Origin: VXNE01 sp964518405
GTDB lineage: Bacteria > Pseudomonadota > Gammaproteobacteria > Pseudomonadales > Azotimanducaceae
Assembly (NCBI GenBank): GCA_964518405.1
Contig: CAZFGB010000015.1
Coordinates: 1 to 21,393 of the forward strand
Length of the DNA: 21,393 bases
Direction of reading: 5' to 3'
Shown here: positions 5,874 to 14,931 of the stretch, one piece after another
How positions within the stretch are numbered: the stretch's first letter is position 1
How the letters are laid out: every line of letters begins with the position of its first letter
Program-made: the position numbers and the translations under genes
Notes under the pieces: model-generated
What the model saw: only the letters and a program-made list of their open reading frames with translations
What the model was told of the DNA's origin: nothing
Database searches by the model: none

Positions 5874-7739
5874 ATGCAAGACCATGAACTCGAGCAACGC
5901 GGCTTCGCTGCCCGCGCTGCCGTGATCTTCCTGTTGGCTGCAGTCCTGATTCTGGGCCTGCTGGCGCGTTTCGCCGACCTGCAGATGTTCAAACATGACG
6001 TCTACAGCACGCGCTCCGACGAAAATCGCATTCAGGTTCAGCCTATCGCTCCGGATCGCGGATTGATCTACGACCGGTGGGGCGTATTGCTGGCCGACAA
6101 CCGGCCCATCCGGACGCTGGCGGTGGTAGTGGAGCGCGTCGCCGACCTGGATGCCGCCATTGCCGACCTTGGATCGTTCATCGACATTTCGGATAGCGAG
6201 ATTGCCGAGTTCGACCGACGGATCAAGGAGCCTCGCCGGCCGCACGAACCGGTCGCGCTGAAGGTGAATCTCACGGAGGACGAGGTCGCTCGAATCAAGG
6301 TCGACGGGCATCGATGGAGCGGCGTCGAAGTTGTCGTCGAAAACCTGCGGTACTACCCGCTGGCGAGTCTCATGGTGCACGCGGTGGGTTCCGTCCGCCG
6401 CATCAACGAAGACGACCTTCGAATGCTGGACGCGGTGCGCTACAGCGGCACGAAGTTCGTCGGCCGCTTCGGAGTGGAGCAGTTCTACGAGCGGTCGCTG
6501 CATGGGGAGGTCGGCTATCAACACGTCGAAACCGATGTGCGAGGCCGGGTTCGCCGAGTCCTGAGCGAGGAGCCCGCAGTGGCGGGGCAGAACCTGACGT
6601 TGCATCTGGACAGCAGGTTGCAGACCGCCGCGCACGCCGCGTTGGGCGAACGGCGCGGCGCGGTGGTCGCCATCGACCCCCGTTCCGGAGGCATTCTGGC
6701 GCTGGTCAGCAATCCCGGCTACGACCCCAATCCATTCATCACCGGTATACCGCAGGAAGAGTATCGGTTGCTTGCGGCCTCCCCGGATACGCCCCTTTTC
6801 AATCGCGCCACCCGGGGAACCTATGCGCCGGGGTCCACGTTCAAGCCGGTCGTGGCGCTTGCGGGGCTGAGTGCGGGCGTTACGGATTGGGATAGGACGA
6901 TCATCGACACGGGCGAGTTCAGGCTGCCGGGTCAGTCGCGGGTGTATCGAGACTGGAGTTGGACGCGGACCAATTCAGGCGGACAGGGAATCGTGCATTT
7001 GCGCAAGGCGATCTTCCGGTCGTCCAACGTGTACTTCTATCAACTCGGTACGCGAATCGGTATCGATGCGCTCGGGGAGTTCGCGGCTCAGTTCGGATTC
7101 GGCGACGCGACCGCCCTGGATGTGGATGCGGCGGAGGGCGTCCTGCCGACCCGCGTATGGAAAAAGGGGGCGCGCGGCGAGGACTGGTATCTGGGTGACA
7201 CCGTGAACGTGAGCATCGGCCAGGGCCACCTGCTGGCGACCCCGCTGCAGCTCGCCACGACCTCGATGGTGATTGCCAACCGGGGTCGATGGATTCAGCC
7301 GCGCCTTTTGCTGTCGAGCGACGCGTCGTTGTCGGGATTCGACGCAACCTCGCCGCCGTCGACGGTTCGGGGCCCGACGGAACAGGACTGGGAGATGCTG
7401 GTCGATTCGATGGAGGACGTCGTGCATCGCGGTAACCAGGGGTTCCGCGAGAACGGCACGGCGTGGTGGTACGTCGGCCGTGACATCGGCTACCGCATGG
7501 CGGGCAAATCCGGATCGGCGCAGGTGGTGGAGATCGCCCAGGGTGAGGAGTACGACGAGGAAGCGTTGGATGAACGCCAGCGCAAGCACGCCTGGTTCAT
7601 CGCCTTCGCGCCGGCGGATGATCCGAGGATCGCCTTGAGCGTCCTCGTGGAGAATGGCGGCGGGGGCAGTTCGATCGCGGCGCCGGTTGCCAAAGAAGTG
7701 ATTGACGCCTACCTGTTGCCGCAATTCGCAAGACTGTAG
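5874..7739 (+). CDS. mrdA: Penicillin-binding protein 2, MrdA (elongasome transpeptidase)
   Basis: PBP2 is the class B transpeptidase that cross-links peptidoglycan in the rod-elongation machine with its partner RodA. After a short cytoplasmic tail there is one membrane anchor (AAVIFLLAAVLILGLLARFA, about residues 16-35). The dimerisation domain begins with APDRGLIYDRWGVLLADN. The transpeptidase domain has PGSTFKPV with catalytic Ser321, SSN at 383-385 and KSG at 545-547, each close to the E. coli positions. With the ATG at 5874 the protein is 621 residues (E. coli 633). The frame is open from 5685, and an ATG at 5736, 14 bases after rsfS, would add a Ser/Gly/Arg-rich 46-residue tail; neither start has a good ribosome binding site, so the homology-based one is preferred. 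Confidence 0.95.
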   Translation: MQDHELEQRGFAARAAVIFLLAAVLILGLLARFADLQMFKHDVYSTRSDENRIQVQPIAPDRGLIYDRWGVLLADNRPIRTLAVVVERVADLDAAIADLGSFIDISDSEIAEFDRRIKEPRRPHEPVALKVNLTEDEVARIKVDGHRWSGVEVVVENLRYYPLASLMVHAVGSVRRINEDDLRMLDAVRYSGTKFVGRFGVEQFYERSLHGEVGYQHVETDVRGRVRRVLSEEPAVAGQNLTLHLDSRLQTAAHAALGERRGAVVAIDPRSGGILALVSNPGYDPNPFITGIPQEEYRLLAASPDTPLFNRATRGTYAPGSTFKPVVALAGLSAGVTDWDRTIIDTGEFRLPGQSRVYRDWSWTRTNSGGQGIVHLRKAIFRSSNVYFYQLGTRIGIDALGEFAAQFGFGDATALDVDAAEGVLPTRVWKKGARGEDWYLGDTVNVSIGQGHLLATPLQLATTSMVIANRGRWIQPRLLLSSDASLSGFDATSPPSTVRGPTEQDWEMLVDSMEDVVHRGNQGFRENGTAWWYVGRDIGYRMAGKSGSAQVVEIAQGEEYDEEALDERQRKHAWFIAFAPADDPRIALSVLVENGGGGSSIAAPVAKEVIDAYLLPQFARL

Positions 7740-7747
7740 AGGCCTCC

Positions 7748-8863
7748 GTGGCTAAGGACTTCGTCCGGCAATTGTCCCTTCCAGGCGCGTCCAGGACGCG
7801 ACCGCTCTGGATGCGCTTCGACCCGGTGTTGTTGATTGCGATCCTCGCGGTCATCGTCCTGGGACTGGTGGTGCATTCCCGCGACTACGAGACCTTCCAG
7901 GGCCAGCTGGTGCGCATGGCGGCGGGACTGGCGGGCCTGGTTTTGGCCGCATGGGTCGAACCGCGTCAGTATCTCGCCTGGGCGCCGGCTTTCTACGGTG
8001 GCGTCGTCGGACTCCTGCTGCTCGTGATCGTTGCGGGCACCAGCGCGAAGGGGTCACAACGCTGGATCGATCTTCCCGGATTGCCGCAGTTTCAGCCGTC
8101 GGAACTGATAAAGGTGGCCATACCGCTGATGCTGGCCTGGTACTTCCATGATCGAAGACTGCCTCCAAGATTCATGAATTTGCTGGTGGCGTTGGCGATC
8201 ATCGCCGTTCCGGTCTTTCTCATCGTCCAACAGCCCGACCTGGGAACGGGCATGCTGGTGGCTGCCAGCGGGTTGGCGGTTATCGTCCTCGCGGGCGTGT
8301 CCTGGCGCTGGATTTGCGGTGCCCTGGCATTGGGCGTCGCGGCGATGCCCGTCTTGTGGATGTCGTTGCGCGACTACCAGCGGGAGCGCGTCCTGACGCT
8401 TTTCGAGCCCGAGCAGGACCCGCTCGGCGCGGGATGGAGCATCATCCAGTCGACAACGGCGATAGGTTCCGGCGGCTTGCTCGGCAAAGGCATGGGTCAA
8501 GGCACCCAGAGCCGCTACGACTTTCTGCCGGAAAGCAGCACGGACTTCATCATCGCCGTTATCGGAGAAGAACAGGGTTTCGTGGGGGTGCTGGTGCTTG
8601 TGTTTCTCTACATGGTGATTCTGGCGCGAGGGCTTCATCTCGCGACCCTGGCGCCAGGCAGGTTCGGACGCTTGCTTGCGGGCGGGCTCATGCTGACGTT
8701 CTTTGCCCACGTCTTTGTTAATATTGCCATGGTCTGTGGGTTGATTCCGGTCGTCGGCGTACCGTTGCCGCTGGTGAGCTATGGGGGAACCTCGGCGCTT
8801 TCGATTTTGATCGGGTGCGGTATCGTCATGTCCATCCATACCCACCGAACCGGCAGGAGGTAA
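7748..8863 (+). CDS. rodA: RodA, peptidoglycan glycosyltransferase of the elongasome (SEDS family)
   Basis: RodA is the SEDS glycan polymerase that works with PBP2 in rod-shape elongation, in the inner membrane. The 371-residue product has about ten hydrophobic segments. Conserved motifs include KGSQRWIDLP, FQPSELIKVAIPLMLAW with the conserved Glu, QQPDLGTGM, the large-loop motif YDFLPESSTDFIIAVIGEE with the essential Asp, and the closing PLPLVSYGGTSALSILIGCG. Length equals E. coli RodA (370). The start is a GTG at 7748 with GAGG at 7739-7742, five bases upstream and overlapping the mrdA stop region, so expression is probably coupled to mrdA. Confidence 0.97.
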   Translation: MAKDFVRQLSLPGASRTRPLWMRFDPVLLIAILAVIVLGLVVHSRDYETFQGQLVRMAAGLAGLVLAAWVEPRQYLAWAPAFYGGVVGLLLLVIVAGTSAKGSQRWIDLPGLPQFQPSELIKVAIPLMLAWYFHDRRLPPRFMNLLVALAIIAVPVFLIVQQPDLGTGMLVAASGLAVIVLAGVSWRWICGALALGVAAMPVLWMSLRDYQRERVLTLFEPEQDPLGAGWSIIQSTTAIGSGGLLGKGMGQGTQSRYDFLPESSTDFIIAVIGEEQGFVGVLVLVFLYMVILARGLHLATLAPGRFGRLLAGGLMLTFFAHVFVNIAMVCGLIPVVGVPLPLVSYGGTSALSILIGCGIVMSIHTHRTGRR

Positions 8864-8865
8864 CT

Positions 8866-9876
8866 TTGCTCAGACGCGGTTTGGGTTTCGCGGTCGCCTT
8901 GTTGTGGGCGGTCGTGGCATGGGCCGAATTCGACGAGCGGCCGGAGGTGCGGGACTACATCGAGGAAGTCACCGCGCACCATGGCCTCGACCGGACCGAA
9001 CTGGTCACCCTGTTCCGCTCGGCGGAGCGAAAGGACTCCATCCTGGCGGCGATCTCGCGTCCGGCCGAACGCAAGCCGTGGCATGAGTATCGAAGGATCT
9101 TCGTGACGCCAACGCGGGTTCGCGAGGGAGTCGAATTCTGGCGCGCCCACGATGCCACCCTGCGCCGCGTGGAGCGCGTCTACAACGTGCCGCCGGAAAT
9201 CACGGTTGCCATTGTCGGCGTGGAGACTCGATACGGCCGCAACCTCGGTTCGTTCCGGGTGCTGGATTCGCTTGCCACCCTGGCCTTCGATTATCCGCCG
9301 CGATCAACCTTCTTTCGCGGCGAACTCACGGAGTTCCTGCTGCTGGTTCGCGAAGAAGGCATCGATCCGCTGGTCATGAAGGGATCTTACGCGGGGGCCA
9401 TGGGCTACGGGCAGTTCATACCGTCGAGCTATCGAAACTTCGCCGTGGATTTCGATGACGACGGCACGCGCGATATCTGGACCAACGTCACCGATGCACT
9501 GGGCAGCATCGGCAACTATTTTGCCCGTCACGGTTGGCGCGGAGACGGTCCGGCGGTCCTGCGCGTCGACGTCGAGGCGCCGGTTGCCGACAAGGACGTG
9601 AATCGGGGCCTCAAGCCGGACTACGACGCGGAACAGTTGAAGCGGCTCGGCGTGATCAGCGATGGTGTCCCGCCCGGCGCCAAGGCGGCCCTTTTCCGAA
9701 TGGAAGGTGATCAAGGCACGGAATACTGGCTCGGCCTGCACGACTTCTATGTCATCACGCGGTACAACCGCAGCCGTTTGTACGCGCTGGCGGTCTGGCA
9801 GTTGGGGCAGGAAATACGTTCCGGCAAAGAACGCACCGAGCGGGTGGCGATGGCGGGTTCGGACGGTGCCGGCTGA
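8866..9876 (+). CDS. mltB: MltB-family lytic murein transglycosylase
   Basis: MltB enzymes cleave the MurNAc-GlcNAc bond with formation of 1,6-anhydroMurNAc. I place the start at TTG 8866 because AGGAGG at 8855-8860 is five bases upstream and rodA stops at 8863; the frame is also open to 8815 inside rodA. This gives 336 residues. A signal peptide (RRGLGFAVALLWAVVAWA) is cut before EFDERPEV. The lytic domain contains PPEITVAIVGVETRYGRN with catalytic Glu120, then YAGAMGYGQFIPSSYRNFAV and DIWTNVTDALGSIGNYFARHGW. The signal peptide has no lipobox cysteine, so, unlike E. coli MltB, this should be a soluble periplasmic form. It is the last gene of the mrdA-rodA-mltB run. Confidence 0.94.
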   Translation: MLRRGLGFAVALLWAVVAWAEFDERPEVRDYIEEVTAHHGLDRTELVTLFRSAERKDSILAAISRPAERKPWHEYRRIFVTPTRVREGVEFWRAHDATLRRVERVYNVPPEITVAIVGVETRYGRNLGSFRVLDSLATLAFDYPPRSTFFRGELTEFLLLVREEGIDPLVMKGSYAGAMGYGQFIPSSYRNFAVDFDDDGTRDIWTNVTDALGSIGNYFARHGWRGDGPAVLRVDVEAPVADKDVNRGLKPDYDAEQLKRLGVISDGVPPGAKAALFRMEGDQGTEYWLGLHDFYVITRYNRSRLYALAVWQLGQEIRSGKERTERVAMAGSDGAG

Positions 9877-9940
9877 AGTCGCGCGGGACACGCCGCTGAT
9901 GCCACGAGGCTGGCCGCCGCCGTTTCGTTTCTTCTCTTGA

Positions 9941-10045
9941 TGGCGCCGCACATCGAGCGGAGAAACCCACGACGTGTTCAAGCTCACTGGACCATTTGCG
10001 GATCGGACGAAAGCGACGCGCCTGCAGGCGCTATTGACCTTCTAA
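9941..10045 (+). pseudogene. rlpA: Possible remnant of rlpA (SPOR-domain tail)
   Basis: The 204-bp gap between mltB and dacA is where rlpA stands in Pseudomonas-type clusters. One frame, open from 9941 to the TAA at 10043-10045, ends KLTGPFADRTKATRLQALL plus TF. This resembles the last repeat of a SPOR domain (pattern VxxGPFxxRxxAxRLxxxL), the C-terminal part of RlpA. Upstream, in another frame (about 9901-9945), is a signal-like hydrophobic run ATRLAAAVSFLLLMAP. Both ends with the middle missing would fit an internally deleted rlpA. The similarity covers only about 20 residues, so this is a suggestion resting mainly on position. Confidence 0.35.
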
Positions 10046-10080
10046 CGCCGCGCTGTGCCGGAAATCATCGAGGAGTAGAG

Positions 10081-11286
10081 ATGCCACAAGACCCGTCGAC
10101 CCTTCCGGGTGCGCCGCGTTTTGCCCCCGCCCTGGCGAAGCTCGGACTGGCGCTGGCCGTCGTTGCGTCCGGAGCGCCTTTGTGGGGGCAGCCGCCGGCG
10201 CCGTCGGTGGTGCCGAGTCAGCCGTCGATCGCGGCCGAGGGTTACGTCCTGATGGATGCGGACACGTTCAAGATCCTCGCCGAACAAAACAGCCGGGAAC
10301 CGTTGCCGCCGGCGAGCCTGGCGAAAATCATGACCGGCTACGTTGTTGCCGTCGAGTTGGGGGCGGGACGCATCGATCTGGACGCCGATGTGCCCGTCAG
10401 CGTCAACGCCTGGCAGACGCCGGGTTCCAGGATGTTCATCCGGGAAGGGACCACGGTGGTTCTGGAAGACCTTCTCCGGGGCGTCGTCATCCAATCCGGC
10501 AACGATGCCAGCGTCGCGCTGGCGGAATTTGTCGCGGGGGGAGAAGATGCGTTCGCCGACATGATGAACCAGCATGCGGCGCTGTTGGGGATGTCGGGTT
10601 CGGCGTTCGCGAATGCCACGGGGCTGCCCGACGAAGACCAGTACACCACCGCGCTGGACATGGCGATCCTGACACAGGCACTGATTCGGCGCTTTCCGAG
10701 CCACTACGCCCTGTATTCCGAAAGATCATTCAAGTACAACGGCATCGAACAGCCGAATCGGAACCGCCTTCTCTGGCGAGACCGGACGGTCGACGGCGTC
10801 AAGACGGGATATACAAAAAACGCGGGCTATTGCCTCGTGGCTTCTGCCGAACGCGAGGGGATGCGCCTGATCTCGGCGGTGATGGGTGCGGACAGCGATG
10901 CGGTGCGCGTTCGCGAGAGCCAGAAACTCCTTTCCTACGGATTCCGCTACTTCGAGACGCACAAGCTCTATGGCGACGAAGCTCCCCTGAAGACGTCCGA
11001 AGTGCGATACGGGACTTCGGACGAGGTGTCGATGGGCATTTCGGATGCCATCTATGTGACCATCCCCCGCGGTCGCTACCAGGACATCGAGGTGACGCTG
11101 GACATTCCGGAACTGCTGGAGGCGCCGATCGCCGAGGGCGAGGAAGTCGGCGAACTCCGAGTGGGGCTGGACGGCGAAACTCTCGCGACATCGCCGCTCT
11201 TCGCGCGGGAATCGGTCGCCCAGGCGGAGTTCTTCGCGCGCTTCTTCGCCGGTATCCAATATTTCTTTCGCGACCTCGTGAACTGA
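10081..11286 (+). CDS. dacA: D-alanyl-D-alanine carboxypeptidase (PBP5/6 family, DacA/DacC)
   Basis: This low-molecular-weight penicillin-binding protein removes the terminal D-Ala of peptidoglycan pentapeptides in the periplasm and so limits cross-linking. ATG 10081 is set by AGGAG at 10071-10075; the open frame back to 9937 is ignored. The 401-residue product has a signal peptide (about residues 1-36, hydrophobic core LAKLGLALAVVASGA) and the three active-site motifs: PASLAKIM with Ser79, SGN at 139-141 and KTG at 241-243 (VKTGYTKNAGYCLV). The C-terminal beta domain ends in an amphipathic helix (QAEFFARFFAGIQYFFRDLV), the membrane anchor of this family. It closes the elongation cluster. DacA and DacC cannot be told apart here. 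Confidence 0.95.
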   Translation: MPQDPSTLPGAPRFAPALAKLGLALAVVASGAPLWGQPPAPSVVPSQPSIAAEGYVLMDADTFKILAEQNSREPLPPASLAKIMTGYVVAVELGAGRIDLDADVPVSVNAWQTPGSRMFIREGTTVVLEDLLRGVVIQSGNDASVALAEFVAGGEDAFADMMNQHAALLGMSGSAFANATGLPDEDQYTTALDMAILTQALIRRFPSHYALYSERSFKYNGIEQPNRNRLLWRDRTVDGVKTGYTKNAGYCLVASAEREGMRLISAVMGADSDAVRVRESQKLLSYGFRYFETHKLYGDEAPLKTSEVRYGTSDEVSMGISDAIYVTIPRGRYQDIEVTLDIPELLEAPIAEGEEVGELRVGLDGETLATSPLFARESVAQAEFFARFFAGIQYFFRDLVN

Positions 11287-11458
11287 AGCGACGCTGACCG
11301 CTTACTTGCGGTGTCGGTGGCTTTATCTGTTCCCGCGGGGCGATTGTTGTGCCGGCCGCACCCACGTCGCAGCCGATGGGCGAAGTCTGCCGGCCGAGGG
11401 TGGCCGAGAGCCGCCATGCAATGCGTTGCAGGTCCATCGAGGATCTATCGGTCGGAAA

Positions 11459-11487
11459 TTGACGCATTGGGCAAAAAGGAGTTTAGT
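11459..11487 (+). promoter_or_regulatory. Candidate sigma-70 promoter of the first TonB-dependent receptor
   Basis: TTGACG at 11459-11464 (5 of 6 to consensus) is separated by exactly 17 bases from TTTAGT at 11482-11487 (4 of 6). Transcription would begin near 11494, giving a leader of about 30 bases with the ribosome binding site GGGGGAG at 11512-11518. The rest of the 238-bp gap after dacA shows no gene. I saw no convincing Fur or other operator. Confidence 0.5.
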
Positions 11488-11524
11488 TGCGGGGTTCGTT
11501 CCATAACGCATGGGGGAGTTGGGA

Positions 11525-14500
11525 ATGACGCGTCAGATCGTGAGGCGCCTCGCGCTGTGTGGCTCAGTCCTGTTTGCCGCGGTCGCAGGGGTTTCCGCAT
11601 GGGCCCAGGCGCCCGACGAGGAAATCGCAGGGTCCGGCGGCGAAACACAGGTTCCCTCTGTCGAAGAACTGATCGTGACCGCGCAGCGCGTGGCGGAGAG
11701 CATTCAGGACGTGCCCATCGCGGTCACCGCGTTGCCCGACGACATGCTGGCGGACCGCCAGATCATCAATCCGTCCGATCTGCAGTTGAACGCGCCCAAC
11801 GTATCGTTCAGCGCGACCAACTTCGGCGGCTCCAACTTCAGCATACGGGGTATCGGACAACTGGTGATCTCCCGTAGCGGCGAAGCCGGCGTGTCGTCGC
11901 ACGTCAACGAAATCGCGGTCGCGACCAATCTCAACGCGATTGAGTTCTTCGACGTGGAACGCATCGAGATTCTGCGGGGGCCGCAAGGCACGCTGTTCGG
12001 CCGCAACGCCACGGGCGGGGCCCTCAACGTGGTGACGAAGATGCCCTCGGTCGACAGCGTCGAAGGTTTCGCCGATGTCGAAGCCGGCGGCTACAACCAC
12101 AGCCGCTTGAAGGGGGCGCTCAACCTGCCGCTGACATCCGATATCGCCTTTCGGGTCTCGGGATTCAAACTGGAGCGCGACGGCTACGTCGAGAACGTGG
12201 CGTACGGCCAGAGGGACGCCTCGGGCCGGGCGATTCCCGGTATCGACGACGACGTGGACGGCCGCAACCTCTGGGCCTCCCGCGCGACCCTCTCCTGGGA
12301 TATGACGGACCGGGCGAGCGCGTGGGTGCAGTACAGCGTATTCCGGGAGGACGACGACCGCGTGCGCGTTTCAAACCAGATCTGCAAGCGGCACGTCCTG
12401 CCGACGACAGGATGCGTTCCCGATGAATTCGGCTGGGAGACGCCGCACCTGGGTTCGACCACGGGCGGCATTTTCGGAGGGGCGGCCGGGGCGCTGCCGG
12501 CTGGCGCGCCCGGTACCAATCCGGCGCTGTACGACTATCCGCGACCAGTGATCGAAACCTTCAGGGAAATGCACACGGATATGGAACCCGTGTTCCAGCA
12601 GAAGGAAGACCTGTGGTCATTTGGTTTCGACTACGAGTTCGACCAGATCAGCGTCAGCCTGGTCGGCGCGGCCCGCGACTACGAGACCCTGACTCAGCAG
12701 GATTACCTCATGGACGTGGGACCACGCCTGGCCGCGACGCCGCAGAATCCCGCAGGAATCTGGCCGACGTCGACACCCGCCGGCGGGGCTGGCGCCGAGT
12801 GGACTTCGGAGACCTGCAACGTGGCTGAAGGCACCGGAGGTATCCGGGGCGGCTGCATATTCCCGACGCATCAGGATCGCGTCTTCGCTTACGATCAGCT
12901 CGATGTGAACGGAAAGTACTTCACGCTGGAGGCCAAGGCGCACTCCGACTTCGACGGGCAGTTCAATTTCCTCGCGGGCGCGAGCCGCCACGAGGACCGG
13001 AACTACGGCGGCTACTACGTGCTCGCCAACACGCTGGATCTCGTCAGCAACTACGGTTCGGTCGCGCTGGGAGCGCCGCCGCTCTACCCGGGGTATTTCT
13101 ACAACACGAACAACCCGGAGGACGGCGGTCCCCTGCAGGAGGGCCGGGCGCTATTCGGCGAGCTCTACTACGATGCGACGGACCGCCTCAAGTTCACCGC
13201 CGGGCTGCGTTTCAACGAGGACGAAAAGGCGGTCAGCGATTCCAGCCTGCTGTTCAACTCGATCGACGTCGCGGGGGCGGTCCAGGGGCTGTTCGGCCCG
13301 AACCCCATCTGGCTGCGCTCTGGACTGTTTTCGGAAATGGCCGCGGCGGCGGCCAATCCTGCGGCGAGCCTGAGCGAGAACTCGAGCCGCACACTGGAAT
13401 TCCACAATGCGACCGGCGTTTACTCGCAGAACGCGCCGACCGCCATCGGTTCGCTGGCGGCGATCGGGGCGGCTCAAGCGATCGGCGCGCAGATTGCGGC
13501 GGGGTTGCTGCCCATCCAGTTCGTGCCGCAAGCCATCGCGGGCCTGCCGCTGCCGCCGATCTTCAAGGGCACGGTCGGCGCGCTGCTGTCCCGGAATCCG
13601 GCGCTTATCGCCCGGGACGCGGGCCTTGCCGCCGGCGCGCAGGCGTTCGCGATGATCGCCAACGCGCTCGGTCCCGTGCCGGTTTTCGGCGAAACGCGGT
13701 GGGTCAACAACAACCCGACGGACGCGCGCTGGCAGGAAGTCAGTGGCCGGGTCGGGTTCGACTACCAACTTGGCGACAACACGATGCTGTACGGTTTTTT
13801 CAGCAGGGGATACAAGCCCGGCGGCTTCAACCCGGCCATTCCGGTGCACTTCCAGGATACCTCGCCGTTCACCTTCGACGCGGAACAGATCTCCTCGCTG
13901 GAGACCGGTATCAAGACCTCCTTGATGGACGGCGGCCTGATCCTTTACGGAGCGGCGTTCACGTACGACTATTCAGGTCTCCAGGTGACGCGTATCAGGA
14001 ACAACAGTTCGATCAACGAGAACGTCGACGCGGCGATCAGCGGGCTCGAACTCGAAGGGCAGTGGCGGCCCGCCGCGATGCCGGGACTGTTGGTCGATTT
14101 CGCCTACAGCTTGCTGAACGCCAAGGCCAAGGACACCTTGTCCATCGATCCGATCAACCGAACCGGCGGCAACCCCGACTACATCCTGCTCAACAACATC
14201 GATCCGGGCTCGCTGACGGGGATCAATTTCGTGGCGCGCGAGTCGCAGATCACCCCCCCGGTCCTGGCGGCGTTTGTCGCCTCTCTGCCCGTGACCACGC
14301 AAGCGCTCCTGCGCGGCTACACGGGCGCGAATATCCTCTATCCCCCGAACGCCGCAGGTGTGGCCATACCGGCATACTTCTCCCGTAGTTTCCTCGACGC
14401 GGTCGGCGTCGAAACGCTCGATGGCGTTCCTGTCGATCTGGATGGCAACGATCTGCCCAACGCGCCCCGGCATACGGCCAGGATCGGCCTGGCCCATACC

Positions 14501-14800
14501 TGGGAGATCGGATCGGGGTTGCTGACGCTGCGCTGGGACTATTATTGGCAGAGCAAGTCGTACGCCCGCGAATTCAACGCGGTCGGTGACGAGATCGATG
14601 CCTGGGCCCAGCACAACCTGATGCTTGTTTACGAAAGCGGCGGCGGCTGGTCGGCGAGGGCATGGGTCCGCAACCTGCTCGACGAGGAAATCGTGACGGG
14701 CAAGTACCTCACATCGGACACGTCCGGGTTCTTCCGAAACTATTTCGTTACCGAGCCGCAGATCTACGGTGTCTCGTTGAGGTACGTCTTCGGCGAATAG
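11525..14800 (+). CDS. TonB-dependent outer-membrane receptor, first of a tandem pair
   Basis: TonB-dependent receptors import scarce ligands (iron chelates, vitamins, sugars and others) through an outer-membrane barrel, powered by TonB-ExbB-ExbD. The 1091-residue product has a signal peptide (about 1-27), the TonB-box-like VEELIVTAQR at 46-55 and a plug domain with VPIAVTAL, FSIRGIG and LRGPQGTLFGRNATGGALN. A long barrel follows, with YGFFSRGYKPGGFNPAI and the last strand IYGVSLRYVFGE. ATG 11525 is chosen over 11510 because GGGGGAG precedes it by six bases. It is larger than most relatives because of long loops: a hydrophobic block at 636-708 and two cysteine pairs (C287/C297, C431/C444). 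There is no STN signalling domain. The ligand cannot be read from sequence. Confidence 0.95.
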   Translation: MTRQIVRRLALCGSVLFAAVAGVSAWAQAPDEEIAGSGGETQVPSVEELIVTAQRVAESIQDVPIAVTALPDDMLADRQIINPSDLQLNAPNVSFSATNFGGSNFSIRGIGQLVISRSGEAGVSSHVNEIAVATNLNAIEFFDVERIEILRGPQGTLFGRNATGGALNVVTKMPSVDSVEGFADVEAGGYNHSRLKGALNLPLTSDIAFRVSGFKLERDGYVENVAYGQRDASGRAIPGIDDDVDGRNLWASRATLSWDMTDRASAWVQYSVFREDDDRVRVSNQICKRHVLPTTGCVPDEFGWETPHLGSTTGGIFGGAAGALPAGAPGTNPALYDYPRPVIETFREMHTDMEPVFQQKEDLWSFGFDYEFDQISVSLVGAARDYETLTQQDYLMDVGPRLAATPQNPAGIWPTSTPAGGAGAEWTSETCNVAEGTGGIRGGCIFPTHQDRVFAYDQLDVNGKYFTLEAKAHSDFDGQFNFLAGASRHEDRNYGGYYVLANTLDLVSNYGSVALGAPPLYPGYFYNTNNPEDGGPLQEGRALFGELYYDATDRLKFTAGLRFNEDEKAVSDSSLLFNSIDVAGAVQGLFGPNPIWLRSGLFSEMAAAAANPAASLSENSSRTLEFHNATGVYSQNAPTAIGSLAAIGAAQAIGAQIAAGLLPIQFVPQAIAGLPLPPIFKGTVGALLSRNPALIARDAGLAAGAQAFAMIANALGPVPVFGETRWVNNNPTDARWQEVSGRVGFDYQLGDNTMLYGFFSRGYKPGGFNPAIPVHFQDTSPFTFDAEQISSLETGIKTSLMDGGLILYGAAFTYDYSGLQVTRIRNNSSINENVDAAISGLELEGQWRPAAMPGLLVDFAYSLLNAKAKDTLSIDPINRTGGNPDYILLNNIDPGSLTGINFVARESQITPPVLAAFVASLPVTTQALLRGYTGANILYPPNAAGVAIPAYFSRSFLDAVGVETLDGVPVDLDGNDLPNAPRHTARIGLAHTWEIGSGLLTLRWDYYWQSKSYAREFNAVGDEIDAWAQHNLMLVYESGGGWSARAWVRNLLDEEIVTGKYLTSDTSGFFRNYFVTEPQIYGVSLRYVFGE

Positions 14801-14931
14801 CGTGCCTCCGGGCGCGCAAGTCCCCGACCCCCGTCTTTGGCGCGGCCGGGATGTCTCGAGGCCGACGGATCCATTGAAAAAAGTGATATGTGTTCGATTG
14901 GCTGGCGGTTTTGTGAAATATTTGTTCCGAT

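Noticed and set aside
11287..11330. Hairpin ACCGC-TTACTT-GCGGT after dacA as terminator
   Set aside because: The stem is only five pairs and no U run follows.
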